A stretch of DNA of 64,000 nt from assembly GCF_015350795.1 (NCBI RefSeq), contig NZ_JADKSH010000001.1:461-64460 (forward strand), written 5' to 3'. The notes beneath the pieces are model-generated. The model ran no database searches and was not told the DNA's origin. It was given only the letters and a program-made list of their open reading frames with translations. The translations under genes and the position numbers were made by a program. Position 1 is the stretch's first letter; every line of letters begins with the position of its first letter. Shown one piece after another: positions 1 to 8,636 of this stretch. Origin of the DNA: Microbacterium sp. VKM Ac-2870 (GTDB lineage Bacteria; Actinomycetota; Actinomycetes; Actinomycetales; Microbacteriaceae).

Positions 1-210
1 GGTGAGCGGAAGTCGTATCCGCCTCGTGATGGTGAGCGGAAGTCGTATCCGCCTCGTGATGGTGAGCGGAAGTCGTATCCGCCTCGTGATGGTGAGCGGA
101 AGTCGTACCCGCCGCGCGATGGTGAACGTCGTTCGTACAGTTCGCGGGACGGAGATCGACGGTCCTCTTCCTCGCGCGATGGTGAACGTCGCCCGTATGC
201 CGCGCGCGAC
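1..210 (+). repeat. 30-bp in-frame tandem repeat, seven units
   Basis: Seven consecutive 30-bp units lie in the reading frame of the TPR-like protein. Units 1-30, 31-60 and 61-90 are identical. Unit 91-120 differs at a few positions, and units 121-150, 151-180 and 181-210 are progressively diverged while keeping a G(E/D)R(K/R)-x-Y/S-x-x-RD pattern. The array may extend upstream of the window. Identity of the first three units points to recent duplication by slippage or unequal crossing over. Confidence 0.95.
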
Positions 211-1071
211 ACGCACGCGTCACGTCCGCCTCAGAGCTCCGAGCGCCGTACCGGTCCGGCTGCTCCTCCGCTGCCCGACGACGTCACGCCTCAGGATCTT
301 CCCGCGGGCGCGCGCAACGAGCTCAAGACGCTGTCCAAGGAGAACGCCGAACAGGTTGCACGTCACCTTGCGATGGCAGCGCGCCTGATCGATGACGACG
401 TCGAGCGCGCGCACGAACACGCTCTGGCGGCTTCGCGCAGCGCAGGTCGCATCGCTATCGTCCGTGAGACAGTCGCCATCACGGCGTATGCACTCGGTGA
501 CTTCGCATTGGCAGTGCGCGAGCTGCGCACGTATCGCCGTATCTCCGGTCGTGACGACCAGATCGCCCTGCTCGTCGACAGCGAGCGTGGCGTCGGACGC
601 CCCGACCGGGCGCTCGAGGTCGGGCGGGCAGTCGATCGCGCAGCGCTGCCCACCGAGGTGCGGGTGCAGCTGGCGATCGCCATGTCCGGTGCTCGTCTCG
701 ACCTCGGCGAAACCGATCGGGCCCTGCAAGAACTCGACATCCCGGAGCTCGACCCCGACCGCGCCTTCAGTTGGAGCCCAGGGCTCTTCGCGGCGCGCGC
801 GGCCGTGCTGGAGGAACTCGGGCGGATTGACGAGGCCGCCCAGTGGCAGCGTCGCGCCGACATCGCGGCGGAGGCCGTCGGAGCGGCAGACGCCGATTTC
901 GAGGTGATCGAGATCGACGAGGTCGAGGAGGTTCCGCTCCCCGCGGACGACAACGACGCTCCCGAAGGCTCGACCGCCGACGTCGCGCTCGACGAATCCG
1001 ATGCGCCGACGGGTGACCAGGTTGCCTCGGAGGACGCTGGCGACGATGTCGCAGCAGAAGACGACCACTGA
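1..1071 (+). CDS. TPR-like helical protein with N-terminal decapeptide repeats (5' partial)
   Basis: The reading frame is open from the first base, so the true start lies upstream. The visible 356 residues begin with seven copies of a ten-residue unit (GERKSYPPRD and variants), then a Pro-rich linker. An alanine-rich helical region of about 190 residues follows, with alternating short helices typical of tetratricopeptide-like proteins (for example ALGDFALAVRELRTY and VLEELGRIDEAAQWQRR). The last ~50 residues are very acidic (EVIEIDEVEEV to AEDDH). No catalytic motif is visible. The charge layout, a basic repeat tract in front and an acidic tail behind, suggests a scaffold or nucleic-acid-associated protein, but that is inference. 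The stop overlaps the start of the HAD phosphatase gene by one base (TGATG), so the two are translationally coupled. Confidence 0.75.
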   Translation, partial: GERKSYPPRDGERKSYPPRDGERKSYPPRDGERKSYPPRDGERRSYSSRDGDRRSSSSRDGERRPYAARDTHASRPPQSSERRTGPAAPPLPDDVTPQDLPAGARNELKTLSKENAEQVARHLAMAARLIDDDVERAHEHALAASRSAGRIAIVRETVAITAYALGDFALAVRELRTYRRISGRDDQIALLVDSERGVGRPDRALEVGRAVDRAALPTEVRVQLAIAMSGARLDLGETDRALQELDIPELDPDRAFSWSPGLFAARAAVLEELGRIDEAAQWQRRADIAAEAVGAADADFEVIEIDEVEEVPLPADDNDAPEGSTADVALDESDAPTGDQVASEDAGDDVAAEDDH

Positions 1072-2108
1072 TGGCGCTGTTCTCCCGTCGTGCGCGCACG
1101 ACGCCCCTGGACGGCGTGGATGCCGTGCTCGCCGATCTCGACGGCGTGGTCTACGCCGGCGCAGGTGCGTTGCCCTACGCGATCGAGAGCCTGAATGCCG
1201 CCGGCGCGTCGCGCCGTCTGGGTTACATCACGAACAACGCGTCGCGTCGCGACGCCACCGTGGCCGATCACCTGCGCGAGCTCGGGCTCTCCTCGACGCA
1301 GCCCGACGATGTCGTCACCAGCCCTCAGGCCGCGGTGCGACTTCTTCGTGAGCGTGTGGCCCCGGGCGCGACGATTCTCGTCGTCGGGGGAGACGGCCTC
1401 GTCTTCGAGCTCGAGAAGGCCGGGTATGTCGTCACGCGCAGCGCCGATGATGCCCCCGCTGCCGTCGTCCAGGGTTTCGCTCCGCATGTGGGATGGGAAC
1501 ACCTGGCAGAGGCATCCTTCGCGTTGGCGGCACCGGAGGATGCTGGCGGCATCCCATGGATCGCCACGAACACCGACTGGACGATCCCGCAGGCGCGGGG
1601 GATCGCGCCGGGTAACGGCACGCTCGTGTCCGCGGTGCACACCGCGGTGGGGCGTCTCGCCGTCGTCGCGGGCAAGCCGGAACGCGCGATCTTCGACGAA
1701 GCGGTGGCGCGTTTCGGAGCGCAACGCCCACTGTTCATCGGAGATCGACTCGATACGGATATCGCCGGCGCTCAGGCTGCGGGCCTGGACTCCGTGCTCG
1801 TTCTCACCGGCATCGACCGTCCCAAGCACGTGTTGGCCGCGCCTCCGACATCACGCCCCACCTATATCCTCGGCGACCTCCGCGAACTGCACGAGGAATA
1901 TCCCGACACCGAGGTCCGCGGCGACGTCACGAGTGTGCGCGACGCTGCGGTGCGCATCGACGGACCCGACATCCACATCGTCGCGGAAGGATCGCGTCCT
2001 ATCGACCTCGTTCGCGCCGGGGCGGCCGCCATCTGGGCGACCGGGCGCGCGATCTACGGCTTCCGCGTGCCGGAACGGCTCTACGCCGATCCGTTCCACC
2101 GTCCCTGA
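1071..2108 (+). CDS. HAD superfamily IIA sugar/nucleotide-type phosphatase
   Basis: The 345-residue protein has all haloacid dehalogenase motifs. The nucleophile loop is DLDGVVY, with Asp22 and Asp24. Motif II is TNNASR near residue 53. The Lys of motif III sits in AGKPERAIFDEA, and motif IV is FIGDRLDTDI. The TNN motif and the large cap inserted between motifs II and III define subclass IIA (NagD, phosphoglycolate and p-nitrophenyl phosphatase-like). The substrate cannot be read from sequence. A further ~70 residues after the HAD core (from about GDLRELHEEYPDTE) form an extension seen in actinobacterial members. The ATG overlaps the TGA of the TPR-like gene. In actinobacteria this gene commonly sits between tyrS/TPR-like genes and tlyA-nadK-recN; only the TPR-like partner is present here. 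Confidence 0.9.
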   Translation: MALFSRRARTTPLDGVDAVLADLDGVVYAGAGALPYAIESLNAAGASRRLGYITNNASRRDATVADHLRELGLSSTQPDDVVTSPQAAVRLLRERVAPGATILVVGGDGLVFELEKAGYVVTRSADDAPAAVVQGFAPHVGWEHLAEASFALAAPEDAGGIPWIATNTDWTIPQARGIAPGNGTLVSAVHTAVGRLAVVAGKPERAIFDEAVARFGAQRPLFIGDRLDTDIAGAQAAGLDSVLVLTGIDRPKHVLAAPPTSRPTYILGDLRELHEEYPDTEVRGDVTSVRDAAVRIDGPDIHIVAEGSRPIDLVRAGAAAIWATGRAIYGFRVPERLYADPFHRP

Positions 2109-2207
2109 TACAACGCACACCGACGGTCTCACGTCGAGATGTCAACCCCTGGGCCGACCGCGAAACCTCGACATAGCCTGATCGGACACGTCGATCGAGG
2201 AGGAACC

Positions 2208-2417
2208 ATGTCGGGACTGAAGTTCTGGATCACCGTCGCCCTTGCGGCCGGAGCGGGCTACGTCCTCGGCGCTCGCGCTGGGCGCTCGCGCTATCGCGAC
2301 ATCAGCGCCGCAGCAAAGCACCTCTGGGACGACCCTTCGCTGAAGAAGGCACGCGTACAGTCCCGGAAGGTCATCGACAAGGCGGCCAAGAAGGCAGCCA
2401 AGAAGCTGGGCGCCTGA
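2208..2417 (+). CDS. small YtxH-like membrane-anchored protein
   Basis: This 69-residue protein has one N-terminal hydrophobic segment (about residues 4-21, FWITVALAAGAGYVLGA), then a basic helical tail ending KAAKKAAKKLGA. The shape matches YtxH/DUF-type small membrane proteins of unknown function. The start is set by a strong GAGGAGGAA ribosome site (2198-2205) just before the ATG; an earlier in-frame ATG at 2139 lacks one. A -10 element TAGCCT (2174-2179) precedes it. The Lys/Ala-rich C-terminus suggests an amphipathic or nucleic-acid-binding tail, which is speculative. Confidence 0.8.
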   Translation: MSGLKFWITVALAAGAGYVLGARAGRSRYRDISAAAKHLWDDPSLKKARVQSRKVIDKAAKKAAKKLGA

Positions 2418-2488
2418 TCCTGTGATGCGCGGGTGTCCCGATCCACGGGTCGTAGGGCGCCGAATCGCGACGCCTATGATGGAAGATC

Positions 2489-3178
2489 GTGACCGACAAC
2501 CAGCGACAGATCTTCGATGCCGGCGTTCGTGATATCAGCTATCTCGACGAGGGATCCGGGCCCGCCATCGTGCTCCTCCCTGAAGCGGGGCTGGATTACG
2601 CGTACTTCGGTGCGCTCGTCAGCATTCTCGTCGAAGAGGACTTTCGTGTCGTTCGCATCGGCTCTCGTGTCGGGCCGGGCGAGGTCACTCTCAGCGAGCT
2701 CGCTCAGGATGTCGTGGACGCGCTCGACCACCTCGGTATCGACGAGGCGTGGATCGGTGGGCACGGCTTCGGAGGTGCGATCGCTCGTACGGTCGCCCTC
2801 GAACACCACGATCACGTCAACGGTGTGCTTCTGCTCGGGGTCGCTGAGGGGGAGCCCGCGGACGAGGCACTGGATGCCGAGGTGCGCGCTGTCTTCGGCG
2901 ACGGTTTCTCGGCGCAGAGCGAACTCCTCCGAGCGCAGGCGGACGCGCTGACGGCGACGGCCACCGACCGGTGGCGGCCGATCGCCGACGCGACTCCGGT
3001 GCTCGTGATCCAGGCAGCCGAAGACACGGTGACGCCTGCCGCGGGCGGTGCGGCCCTTCAGGAATCCGCACCGGGACTCGTCAGTGTCAAGACCGTCGAC
3101 GGTGCTGGACACTTCTTCCCGCTGACTCACCCCGGTGAAACATCCTGGTTCATCGAGGACTACCTCGACTGGGATTGA
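2489..3178 (+). CDS. alpha/beta-hydrolase fold protein lacking the Ser nucleophile
   Basis: This 229-residue protein has the alpha/beta-hydrolase layout: an oxyanion-region strand (PAIVLLPEAG), a nucleophile elbow, an acid turn (QAAEDTV) and a C-terminal His loop (GAGHFFPLTHP). At the elbow, the usual G-x-S-x-G reads G91-H-G93-F-G95, so the nucleophilic Ser is Gly. The bases (ggg cac ggc ttc gga) leave no doubt. The fold is otherwise complete, so the protein is probably a non-hydrolytic relative, as known for some alpha/beta-fold receptors and cofactor-independent dioxygenases. Translation starts at GTG 2489, eight bases after a strong -10 TATGAT (2475-2480), so the message is leaderless or nearly so. 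The gene is monocistronic. Confidence 0.8.
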   Translation: MTDNQRQIFDAGVRDISYLDEGSGPAIVLLPEAGLDYAYFGALVSILVEEDFRVVRIGSRVGPGEVTLSELAQDVVDALDHLGIDEAWIGGHGFGGAIARTVALEHHDHVNGVLLLGVAEGEPADEALDAEVRAVFGDGFSAQSELLRAQADALTATATDRWRPIADATPVLVIQAAEDTVTPAAGGAALQESAPGLVSVKTVDGAGHFFPLTHPGETSWFIEDYLDWD

Positions 3179-3257
3179 TCGCCTCGGGGCAGGCAGGCCT
3201 CATCGCGTGGAGGGCGCGTCACGGCCACGGGGGTCGACAGCGTCGTATCATCGAAGG

Positions 3258-3401
3258 ATGGCAACCTCGAACCTTCCCACGCCGCAGCTGCAGACTCCGG
3301 GGGCCGCGGCATCCCCGCAGCCCGTCACTCTGCTGCCGCTGGCCGATCGCGGCGCCGATGCCGGCTCGTGCTGCGGTGGCGGTTCCTGCAGTCTCAGCTG
3401 A
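3258..3401 (+). CDS. small Cys-rich protein, leaderless
   Basis: A 47-codon frame starts at ATG 3258 and ends in ADAGSCCGGGSCSLS. The front half is Pro/Gln-rich and disordered. The C-terminal cluster of three Cys in a Gly-rich stretch could bind metal or be redox active. A -10 element TATCAT (3246-3251) lies exactly six bases before the ATG, the spacing of leaderless genes elsewhere in this window, which supports it as real despite its size. It runs toward the convergent MFS gene, with 20 bases between the ends, so it cannot be a leader peptide for that gene. Function is unknown. Confidence 0.6.
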   Translation: MATSNLPTPQLQTPGAAASPQPVTLLPLADRGADAGSCCGGGSCSLS

Positions 3402-3421
3402 TCTCGCCTTCGCCCGCAGCC

Positions 3422-4900
3422 TCAGTGTGAGGGGGGACCAGCGACGGCGTCAGCAGGCTTGCGGATCAGGAAGGCGCTGATCAGCAGGGGTGTGCCGATG
3501 ATCGCCGCCAGGAGGAACGCGGAGCGCGCCCCCGCCGCCCCGGCAGCAGCCTCCGCGGCGCCCGTTGCTGCTGCGGAGGCGGATGCCGAGGCCATCACCG
3601 AGATGAGCAGCGCGACGCCAGCGGCGCCGGCGACCTGTTGCACGGTCGACACCGTCGCGCTCCCGTAGGAGTAGAAGCGGGGCTCCAAGGAACCTAGCGA
3701 CGCCGTGAACAACGGCGTGAACGAGAGGGCGAGTCCGATGGACAGCACCGTCTGCGTGACCACGAGGATCCAGACGGGAGTCGATTCGGTGAGCATCGTG
3801 AAACCCCACAGCACGGCGAGCACGATGATGGTGCCGGGCACCAGCAGGATCCGTGTGCCTCGGCGGTCGTAGACCCGCCCGATGACCGGGCCGAGCACGC
3901 CCATCGCGAGCGCCCCGGGCAGCACGACCAGACCGGACGCGCTCGCCGACAGCCCCAGCGTGTTCTGCAGGTAGAGCGGCAACGCGGTGAGCGTGCCGAA
4001 GAACGCCAGCGACATCACGGCGAAGTGGGCCACCGAGAGCGAGAAGTTGCCTGACCGAAAAATCCGCAGGTCCAGGAGCGCATCGTCCTTCTTCTGCAGC
4101 GACACCTGACGCCAGAGGAATGCGCCCAGCGCCACCACGCCGATCGTGAGGGCCACCACGAGGGTGGTCACGGCCGTGGTCTCGGCAGCAGCGTCGGTGC
4201 CGTGTCCGCCGACCTGGCTGATCCCGAAGACCAGTCCGCCGAATCCCAACGCCGACAGCAGGACTGACGGGATGTCGATCGGCGCGTGTGTCTGCTCGCC
4301 GAGGTTATGGATCCACCGGACGCCGACGACGAGGGCGACGACGGCGATCGGAAGCACGATCGCGAAGATCCAGCGCCAGGTGAGGTTGTCGAGTACGACG
4401 CCCGCCATGGTGGGGCCGATGGCGGGAGCGATGGAGATGACCAGGCTGACGCGGCCCATCATGCGTCCGCGCAGGTGCGGCGGCACGACTGTCATCAGCG
4501 TGGTCATGAGCAACGGCATCATGATCGCCGTGCCGGATGCCTGGACGACGCGACCGACGAGGAGCACTTCGAACCCCGGCGCGATCAGCGCGATCAGCGT
4601 CCCGGCAGAGAACAGTCCCATCGCGGTCGCGAACATCGCCCGCGTCGTGAAGCGTCGCAAGAGAAAACCCGTGGTCGGGATCACCACGGCCATCGTCAGC
4701 ATGAAGGCGGTTGTGAGCCACTGCGCCGCGACGGCGGTGATGCCGAGGTCGCCGATCAGGTGCGGGATCGCCACGCCCATCGTCGTCTCGTTGAGGATCG
4801 CCACGAACGCGGCGGCCAGCAGCAGCCAGATCACACGGTTCTCCTTGGCACCCACCTGGGCTGACGCCTGCGAAACGGCGGTGTTGTCGGCGGCGGTCAT
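3422..4900 (-). CDS. MFS transporter, DHA2 (EmrB/QacA-type) drug:H+ antiporter
   Basis: The 492-residue protein has about 14 hydrophobic segments, as expected for the DHA2 family. Motif A-like GRMMGRVSLVISIAPAIGPTMAG follows the TM4-TM5 region. Motif C-like sequence (AIGPTMAGVVLDNLTWRWIF) is typical of antiporters, and an N-terminal motif around FVAILNETTMGVAIPHLIGDL marks TM1. The predicted role is proton-driven export of drugs or hydrophobic compounds across the plasma membrane. The ATG has a GAGGAG ribosome site. A -10 TAGGGT (complement of 4957-4962) gives a leader of about 50 bases. The C-terminal loop is Ala-rich (SASASAAATGAAEAAAGAAG). No regulator is adjacent, and the substrate is unknown. 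Confidence 0.88.
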   Translation of the reverse strand: MTAADNTAVSQASAQVGAKENRVIWLLLAAAFVAILNETTMGVAIPHLIGDLGITAVAAQWLTTAFMLTMAVVIPTTGFLLRRFTTRAMFATAMGLFSAGTLIALIAPGFEVLLVGRVVQASGTAIMMPLLMTTLMTVVPPHLRGRMMGRVSLVISIAPAIGPTMAGVVLDNLTWRWIFAIVLPIAVVALVVGVRWIHNLGEQTHAPIDIPSVLLSALGFGGLVFGISQVGGHGTDAAAETTAVTTLVVALTIGVVALGAFLWRQVSLQKKDDALLDLRIFRSGNFSLSVAHFAVMSLAFFGTLTALPLYLQNTLGLSASASGLVVLPGALAMGVLGPVIGRVYDRRGTRILLVPGTIIVLAVLWGFTMLTESTPVWILVVTQTVLSIGLALSFTPLFTASLGSLEPRFYSYGSATVSTVQQVAGAAGVALLISVMASASASAAATGAAEAAAGAAGARSAFLLAAIIGTPLLISAFLIRKPADAVAGPPSH

Positions 4901-5012
4901 GGGACTCCTCGAGTCTTCGGGGTAGGGCGCATGAGATGCGATGCAGCAAGCTCCTCACCCTAACCGCCGGGTCGGACATCGCATTCCCGCAGGGTGGTGA
5001 GACGATCTGAGC

Positions 5013-5666
5013 ATGACCACCACGCGCCATCCGTCGAGGGTCGCGGTGCGCGGCCCCCTGTCCCTGGCGCTGGGCGCCGTCGTCGCCGTCGCCGTCGGGG
5101 TGGCATCCGGCGCCGCGGTCGGGCTGCTGGCCGGCTGGGCGATCGTTGCGGCGATCAACGTGGTGTGGCTGTTGTCGGTGGTGTGGCCGATGGACGCCGC
5201 TGCCACCCGATCGCACACGACCGCGGTGGACCCGGGGCGCCCGGTGGCGCGGCTGATCGCCCTCGCCGGCAGCGTCGCGAGCCTGGGGGGAGTGATCGCG
5301 GTACTCGTCGGCGGCGGGCACGGCGGCAGAACGCACGCCTTCGTCACCGCCGGCGTCGCCATCGCGGCAGTGGTCAGTTCATGGGCGTTGATCCAGGTCG
5401 ACTACATGCTCCGCTATGCCCACGTCTACTACGCGCGACGGGCGGCGGGAAACACCGGCGGCATCGACTTCAATCAGGACGACGATCCGATGTACTCCGA
5501 CTTCGGCTATTTCTCGGTGGGGCTCGGCATGACCTACCAGGTGTCGGACACCGACGTCTCCGCGAATGAGATCCGCCGTATCGTCGTGGCGCAGACGCTC
5601 CTCGCCTATCTGTTCGGCGCGGTGATCTTGGGGACCGTGATCAACCTCGTCGCCGGCCTCAGCTGA
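5013..5666 (+). CDS. DUF1345 integral membrane protein
   Basis: This 217-residue protein has about five membrane segments. It carries the hallmark of DUF1345: an RYAHVYYARRA stretch, GGIDFNQDDDPMYSDFGYFSVGLGMTYQVSDTDV, and the INEIRR-like SANEIRRIV before the last two helices. The family has no established function. The ATG is preceded at six bases by GACGAT (5001-5006), matching the leaderless layout common here. It lies divergent from the MFS gene and 51 bases ahead of the ABC exporter, which has its own promoter. Confidence 0.85.
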   Translation: MTTTRHPSRVAVRGPLSLALGAVVAVAVGVASGAAVGLLAGWAIVAAINVVWLLSVVWPMDAAATRSHTTAVDPGRPVARLIALAGSVASLGGVIAVLVGGGHGGRTHAFVTAGVAIAAVVSSWALIQVDYMLRYAHVYYARRAAGNTGGIDFNQDDDPMYSDFGYFSVGLGMTYQVSDTDVSANEIRRIVVAQTLLAYLFGAVILGTVINLVAGLS

Positions 5667-5717
5667 GCCGGCTCCGGTGGGCGGCCGGCCCCTGTGTCGC
5701 GGGGTTAGAGTGACCCG

Positions 5718-7640
5718 ATGAGTATGGGGATGGGCGGCATGGGGCCGTCAGGTCGCGCGGCGGCCTTCCGCGGGGTCGACGAGGGAAGGCAACGCCAACT
5801 CAACGCGCAGGCTCCGGAGGTCGTCGACCTGCGCGCGCGGGTCGTCGGTCTGTTCCGTCCCTACCGTGGCCGCATCCTCCTGACCACGATCCTCGTCGTC
5901 GTGGGCGCAGCGATCGGTGTGGTGCCGCCGCTTCTCGTGCAGAGCATTTTCGATCAGGCCTTGTTCCCGACAACCGGCGGTGCCCCCGACCTTTCGCTGT
6001 TGCTCCGGCTCGTGCTCACGATGATCGGATTGTTCCTCTTCTCCGCCGTGCTCGGTGTGACGCAGACCTGGCTCACCTCGACGGTGGGAAACCGCGTGAC
6101 GGGCGACCTGCGCGTGCGCCTGTTCGATCACCTCCAGGCGATGGAGCTGGGATTCTTCACCCGCACCAAGACCGGCGTCATCCAATCACGACTGCAGAAC
6201 GACGTCGGCGGCGTCTCAGACGTGCTGACCAACACGATCACCAGCATCCTGGGCAACACCGTGACGGTGATCTCGGCTCTCGTCGCCATGGTTCTCATCG
6301 ACTGGCGGTTGACGATCATCGCCGTCATCTTGATGCCCGCGCTCGTGCTCGTCCAACGCCGGGTCGGGCAGGTGCGCGCGCGCATCGCCGGCCAGACGCA
6401 GGAGTCGCTGAGCGAGCTCACCAGCATCACGCAGGAGACGCTGTCGGTGAGCGGCATCCTGCTGTCGAAGTCGTTCAACCGCCAGCGCGCGGAGTCGGAG
6501 CGCTACCGCGTCGAGAACACCAATCAGGTGCGCTTGCAGGTGCGGCGGGCGATGAGCGGTCAGGGCTTCTTCGGTGTCGTCCAGGTCATCATGGCGTCGG
6601 TGCCCGCCGTCATCTATCTCGTCGCCGGGTACCTGATCGTCGGCGGGACCGGCGTGATCACCGCGGGCACCGTGGTCGCCTTCACCACCGTTCAGGCGCG
6701 CCTCCTGCAGCCGCTGATGGGTCTCATGCGTGTCGCTCTCGATCTGCAGACGTCGCGGGCCCTGTTCGCCCGCATCTTCGAGTATCTCGACCTGACGCCG
6801 GCGATCGTCGATGCCCCCGACGCGATCGAGGTGTCTGCCGCGCCCGGACCGCTGGGACGTGTCGAGTTCCGGGAGGTGGTCTTCCGCTACCCGGATGCCG
6901 CGCCGACTTCTCGTCCGACGCTCGACGGCGTTTCGTTCGTCGCGGAGCCCGGGCAGCACATCGCCTTCGTCGGTCCGTCCGGCGCGGGAAAGACGACCGT
7001 GGTCTATCTCGCACCGCGCCTGTATGAGGCATCGGAGGGGGAGGTCCTGTTCAGCGGGGCCGATGTGCGGACGCTGACGCAGGAATCGATCGTGCAGAAC
7101 ATCGGCATCGTCTCGCAGGAGACGTATCTGTTCCACGCCTCGATCGCCGACAACCTCCGCTATGCCAAGCCCGACGCCACCGACGCCGAGCTCCTCGCGG
7201 CGTGCCGGGCCGCGAACATCCATGGCGCGATCATGCGCTTCGAGCGCGGATACGACACCATCGTCGGTGAACGAGGATACCGCCTCTCCGGCGGGGAGAA
7301 ACAGCGCATCGCCATCGCTCGTGTGCTGTTGAAGGACCCGCCGGTGCTGCTGCTGGACGAGGCGACGTCGGCACTGGACACGGTGTCCGAGCGCGTCGTG
7401 CAGGAGGCGCTGGACAACGTCGCCCGCGGCCGCACGACGATCTCGATCGCCCATCGCCTGTCGACGGTCGTGACCGCCGACACGATCCACGTCGTCGACG
7501 CCGGACGCATCGTCGAATCGGGCACGCACACCGAGCTGCTGGCGCAGGGCGGACTCTACGCGGAGTTGGCGGTCGAGCAGATCGCCGCAGCGACGATCAT
7601 GGGCATGGAGACTCCCGCGCGGCCTATCGAGGGCAGCTGA
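5718..7640 (+). CDS. ABC exporter with fused membrane and ATPase domains (multidrug/lipid type)
   Basis: The 640-residue half-transporter has an N-terminal six-helix ABC membrane domain (about 55-340). The ATPase follows with Walker A GPSGAGKTT, a Q-loop near NIGIVSQETYLF, signature LSGGEKQR, Walker B VLLLDEATSALD and H-loop AHRLST. It would act as a homodimer exporting drugs, lipids or peptides; the substrate is not identifiable. The first ~45 residues are a Gly/Met-rich cytoplasmic extension. The ATG at 5718 lies six bases after a clean -10 TAGAGT (5706-5711), so the mRNA is probably leaderless, and no Shine-Dalgarno is present. Confidence 0.92.
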   Translation: MSMGMGGMGPSGRAAAFRGVDEGRQRQLNAQAPEVVDLRARVVGLFRPYRGRILLTTILVVVGAAIGVVPPLLVQSIFDQALFPTTGGAPDLSLLLRLVLTMIGLFLFSAVLGVTQTWLTSTVGNRVTGDLRVRLFDHLQAMELGFFTRTKTGVIQSRLQNDVGGVSDVLTNTITSILGNTVTVISALVAMVLIDWRLTIIAVILMPALVLVQRRVGQVRARIAGQTQESLSELTSITQETLSVSGILLSKSFNRQRAESERYRVENTNQVRLQVRRAMSGQGFFGVVQVIMASVPAVIYLVAGYLIVGGTGVITAGTVVAFTTVQARLLQPLMGLMRVALDLQTSRALFARIFEYLDLTPAIVDAPDAIEVSAAPGPLGRVEFREVVFRYPDAAPTSRPTLDGVSFVAEPGQHIAFVGPSGAGKTTVVYLAPRLYEASEGEVLFSGADVRTLTQESIVQNIGIVSQETYLFHASIADNLRYAKPDATDAELLAACRAANIHGAIMRFERGYDTIVGERGYRLSGGEKQRIAIARVLLKDPPVLLLDEATSALDTVSERVVQEALDNVARGRTTISIAHRLSTVVTADTIHVVDAGRIVESGTHTELLAQGGLYAELAVEQIAAATIMGMETPARPIEGS

Positions 7641-7673
7641 GGTCGATACGCTCAGCCGTGGCCGTCGTGAAGG

Positions 7674-8636
7674 TCACCAGAGTTCTGCGGCGCTGCGCAG
7701 GTCCGCCGCCCGCGGGTTGAGCGCGATCGCGTCGGCGAGCGCCCGGTCGTGGAGGTACCTCACGAAATCGCCCATCGCGCGGCGGTACGCGTCGTCGGGG
7801 TGGGACTGCGCGATGCGCACGAGCGGGGGCACATCCATCTCCAGGATCAGACGGATGCGAGCGCCGGCCGCGGCGCGCTGGCCGGCGGCATCCAGAACGG
7901 CGATGCCACCGCGGAGCGCCTCGAGGTAGTCGACCAGCACGGGCAGCAGGTCTTTGTTCTGCGTGATCGATGTGCCGTCTGCACGCTCTCGCCAGTGCAC
8001 CACGACGTCGGGGATGACATCGACGGCGCGCGCCGCGGTGTAGAGCCGTTGCGCGACGATCTGGTCCTCGTAGAGCTTGCCCTCGGGAAAGCGCAGTCCG
8101 CTCCGCCGCCACAGCTCGACCCTGCTGAGTTTCGACCAGGCGACGATATTGCCCGACAGCTCGGGGTGGGCGGCGAGAGAAGTGCGGAGCCTCTCCGGCG
8201 ACGTCGCTGCAGTCACCCAGGGCTGCACGGGTCCCGGGTGGTACTCGCCGTGTTCGTCCGCCCGCAGGCGCACGTACGCGCCGACGACCATGTCGCTGCC
8301 GGTGCGGTTCAGCGTTTCGACGAAGCGTTCCAGCGCCCGCGGGGTGAGGATATCGTCGGCGTCGAGGAACGCGACGAACGGGGTGTCGACGAGATCGAGG
8401 CCAGCATTTCGCGCCGCGGCGAGCCCGCGCGGGCTCGCGTGAGTGACCACGTGGAACCGGGCGTCGGCGGCTGCTGCGGCGGCGAACACGTCGCCGGTGC
8501 CATCGATCGATCCGTCGTCGATGAGGATGGCTCGCCAGTCGGTGAAACTCTGCGCGCGCAGCGACGTCAGCGCCTCTGCGGCGTACGCAGCGACGTCTCG
8601 GCCAGGGACGATGACGGTGACGACGGGGGTACTCAC
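7674..8636 (-). CDS. family 2 glycosyltransferase (GT-A fold)
   Basis: The 320-residue protein begins with the GT2 fold: VTVIVPGRDVAAYAAEALTSLRAQSF, the nucleotide-binding acid pair in LIDDGSIDGTGDV, the conserved GLAAARNAGLDLVDTPFVAFLDADD with the metal-binding DxD, then VVGAYVRLR. It is predicted to transfer a sugar from a nucleotide donor onto a cell-envelope or secondary acceptor. No membrane segment is seen. It is the last gene of the nrtR-nad operon, and its start overlaps the end of the cysteine desulfurase gene by four bases (ATGA). Nothing in NAD synthesis calls for a glycosyltransferase, so the coupling may be positional only. Confidence 0.85.
   Translation of the reverse strand: MSTPVVTVIVPGRDVAAYAAEALTSLRAQSFTDWRAILIDDGSIDGTGDVFAAAAAADARFHVVTHASPRGLAAARNAGLDLVDTPFVAFLDADDILTPRALERFVETLNRTGSDMVVGAYVRLRADEHGEYHPGPVQPWVTAATSPERLRTSLAAHPELSGNIVAWSKLSRVELWRRSGLRFPEGKLYEDQIVAQRLYTAARAVDVIPDVVVHWRERADGTSITQNKDLLPVLVDYLEALRGGIAVLDAAGQRAAAGARIRLILEMDVPPLVRIAQSHPDDAYRRAMGDFVRYLHDRALADAIALNPRAADLRSAAELW

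Noticed and set aside
2..388. Open frame across the 30-bp repeats in another frame (MSGSRIRLV repeats)
   Set aside because: It is the second frame of the same tandem array. The frame continuous with the TPR-like protein through 1071 is the coding one.
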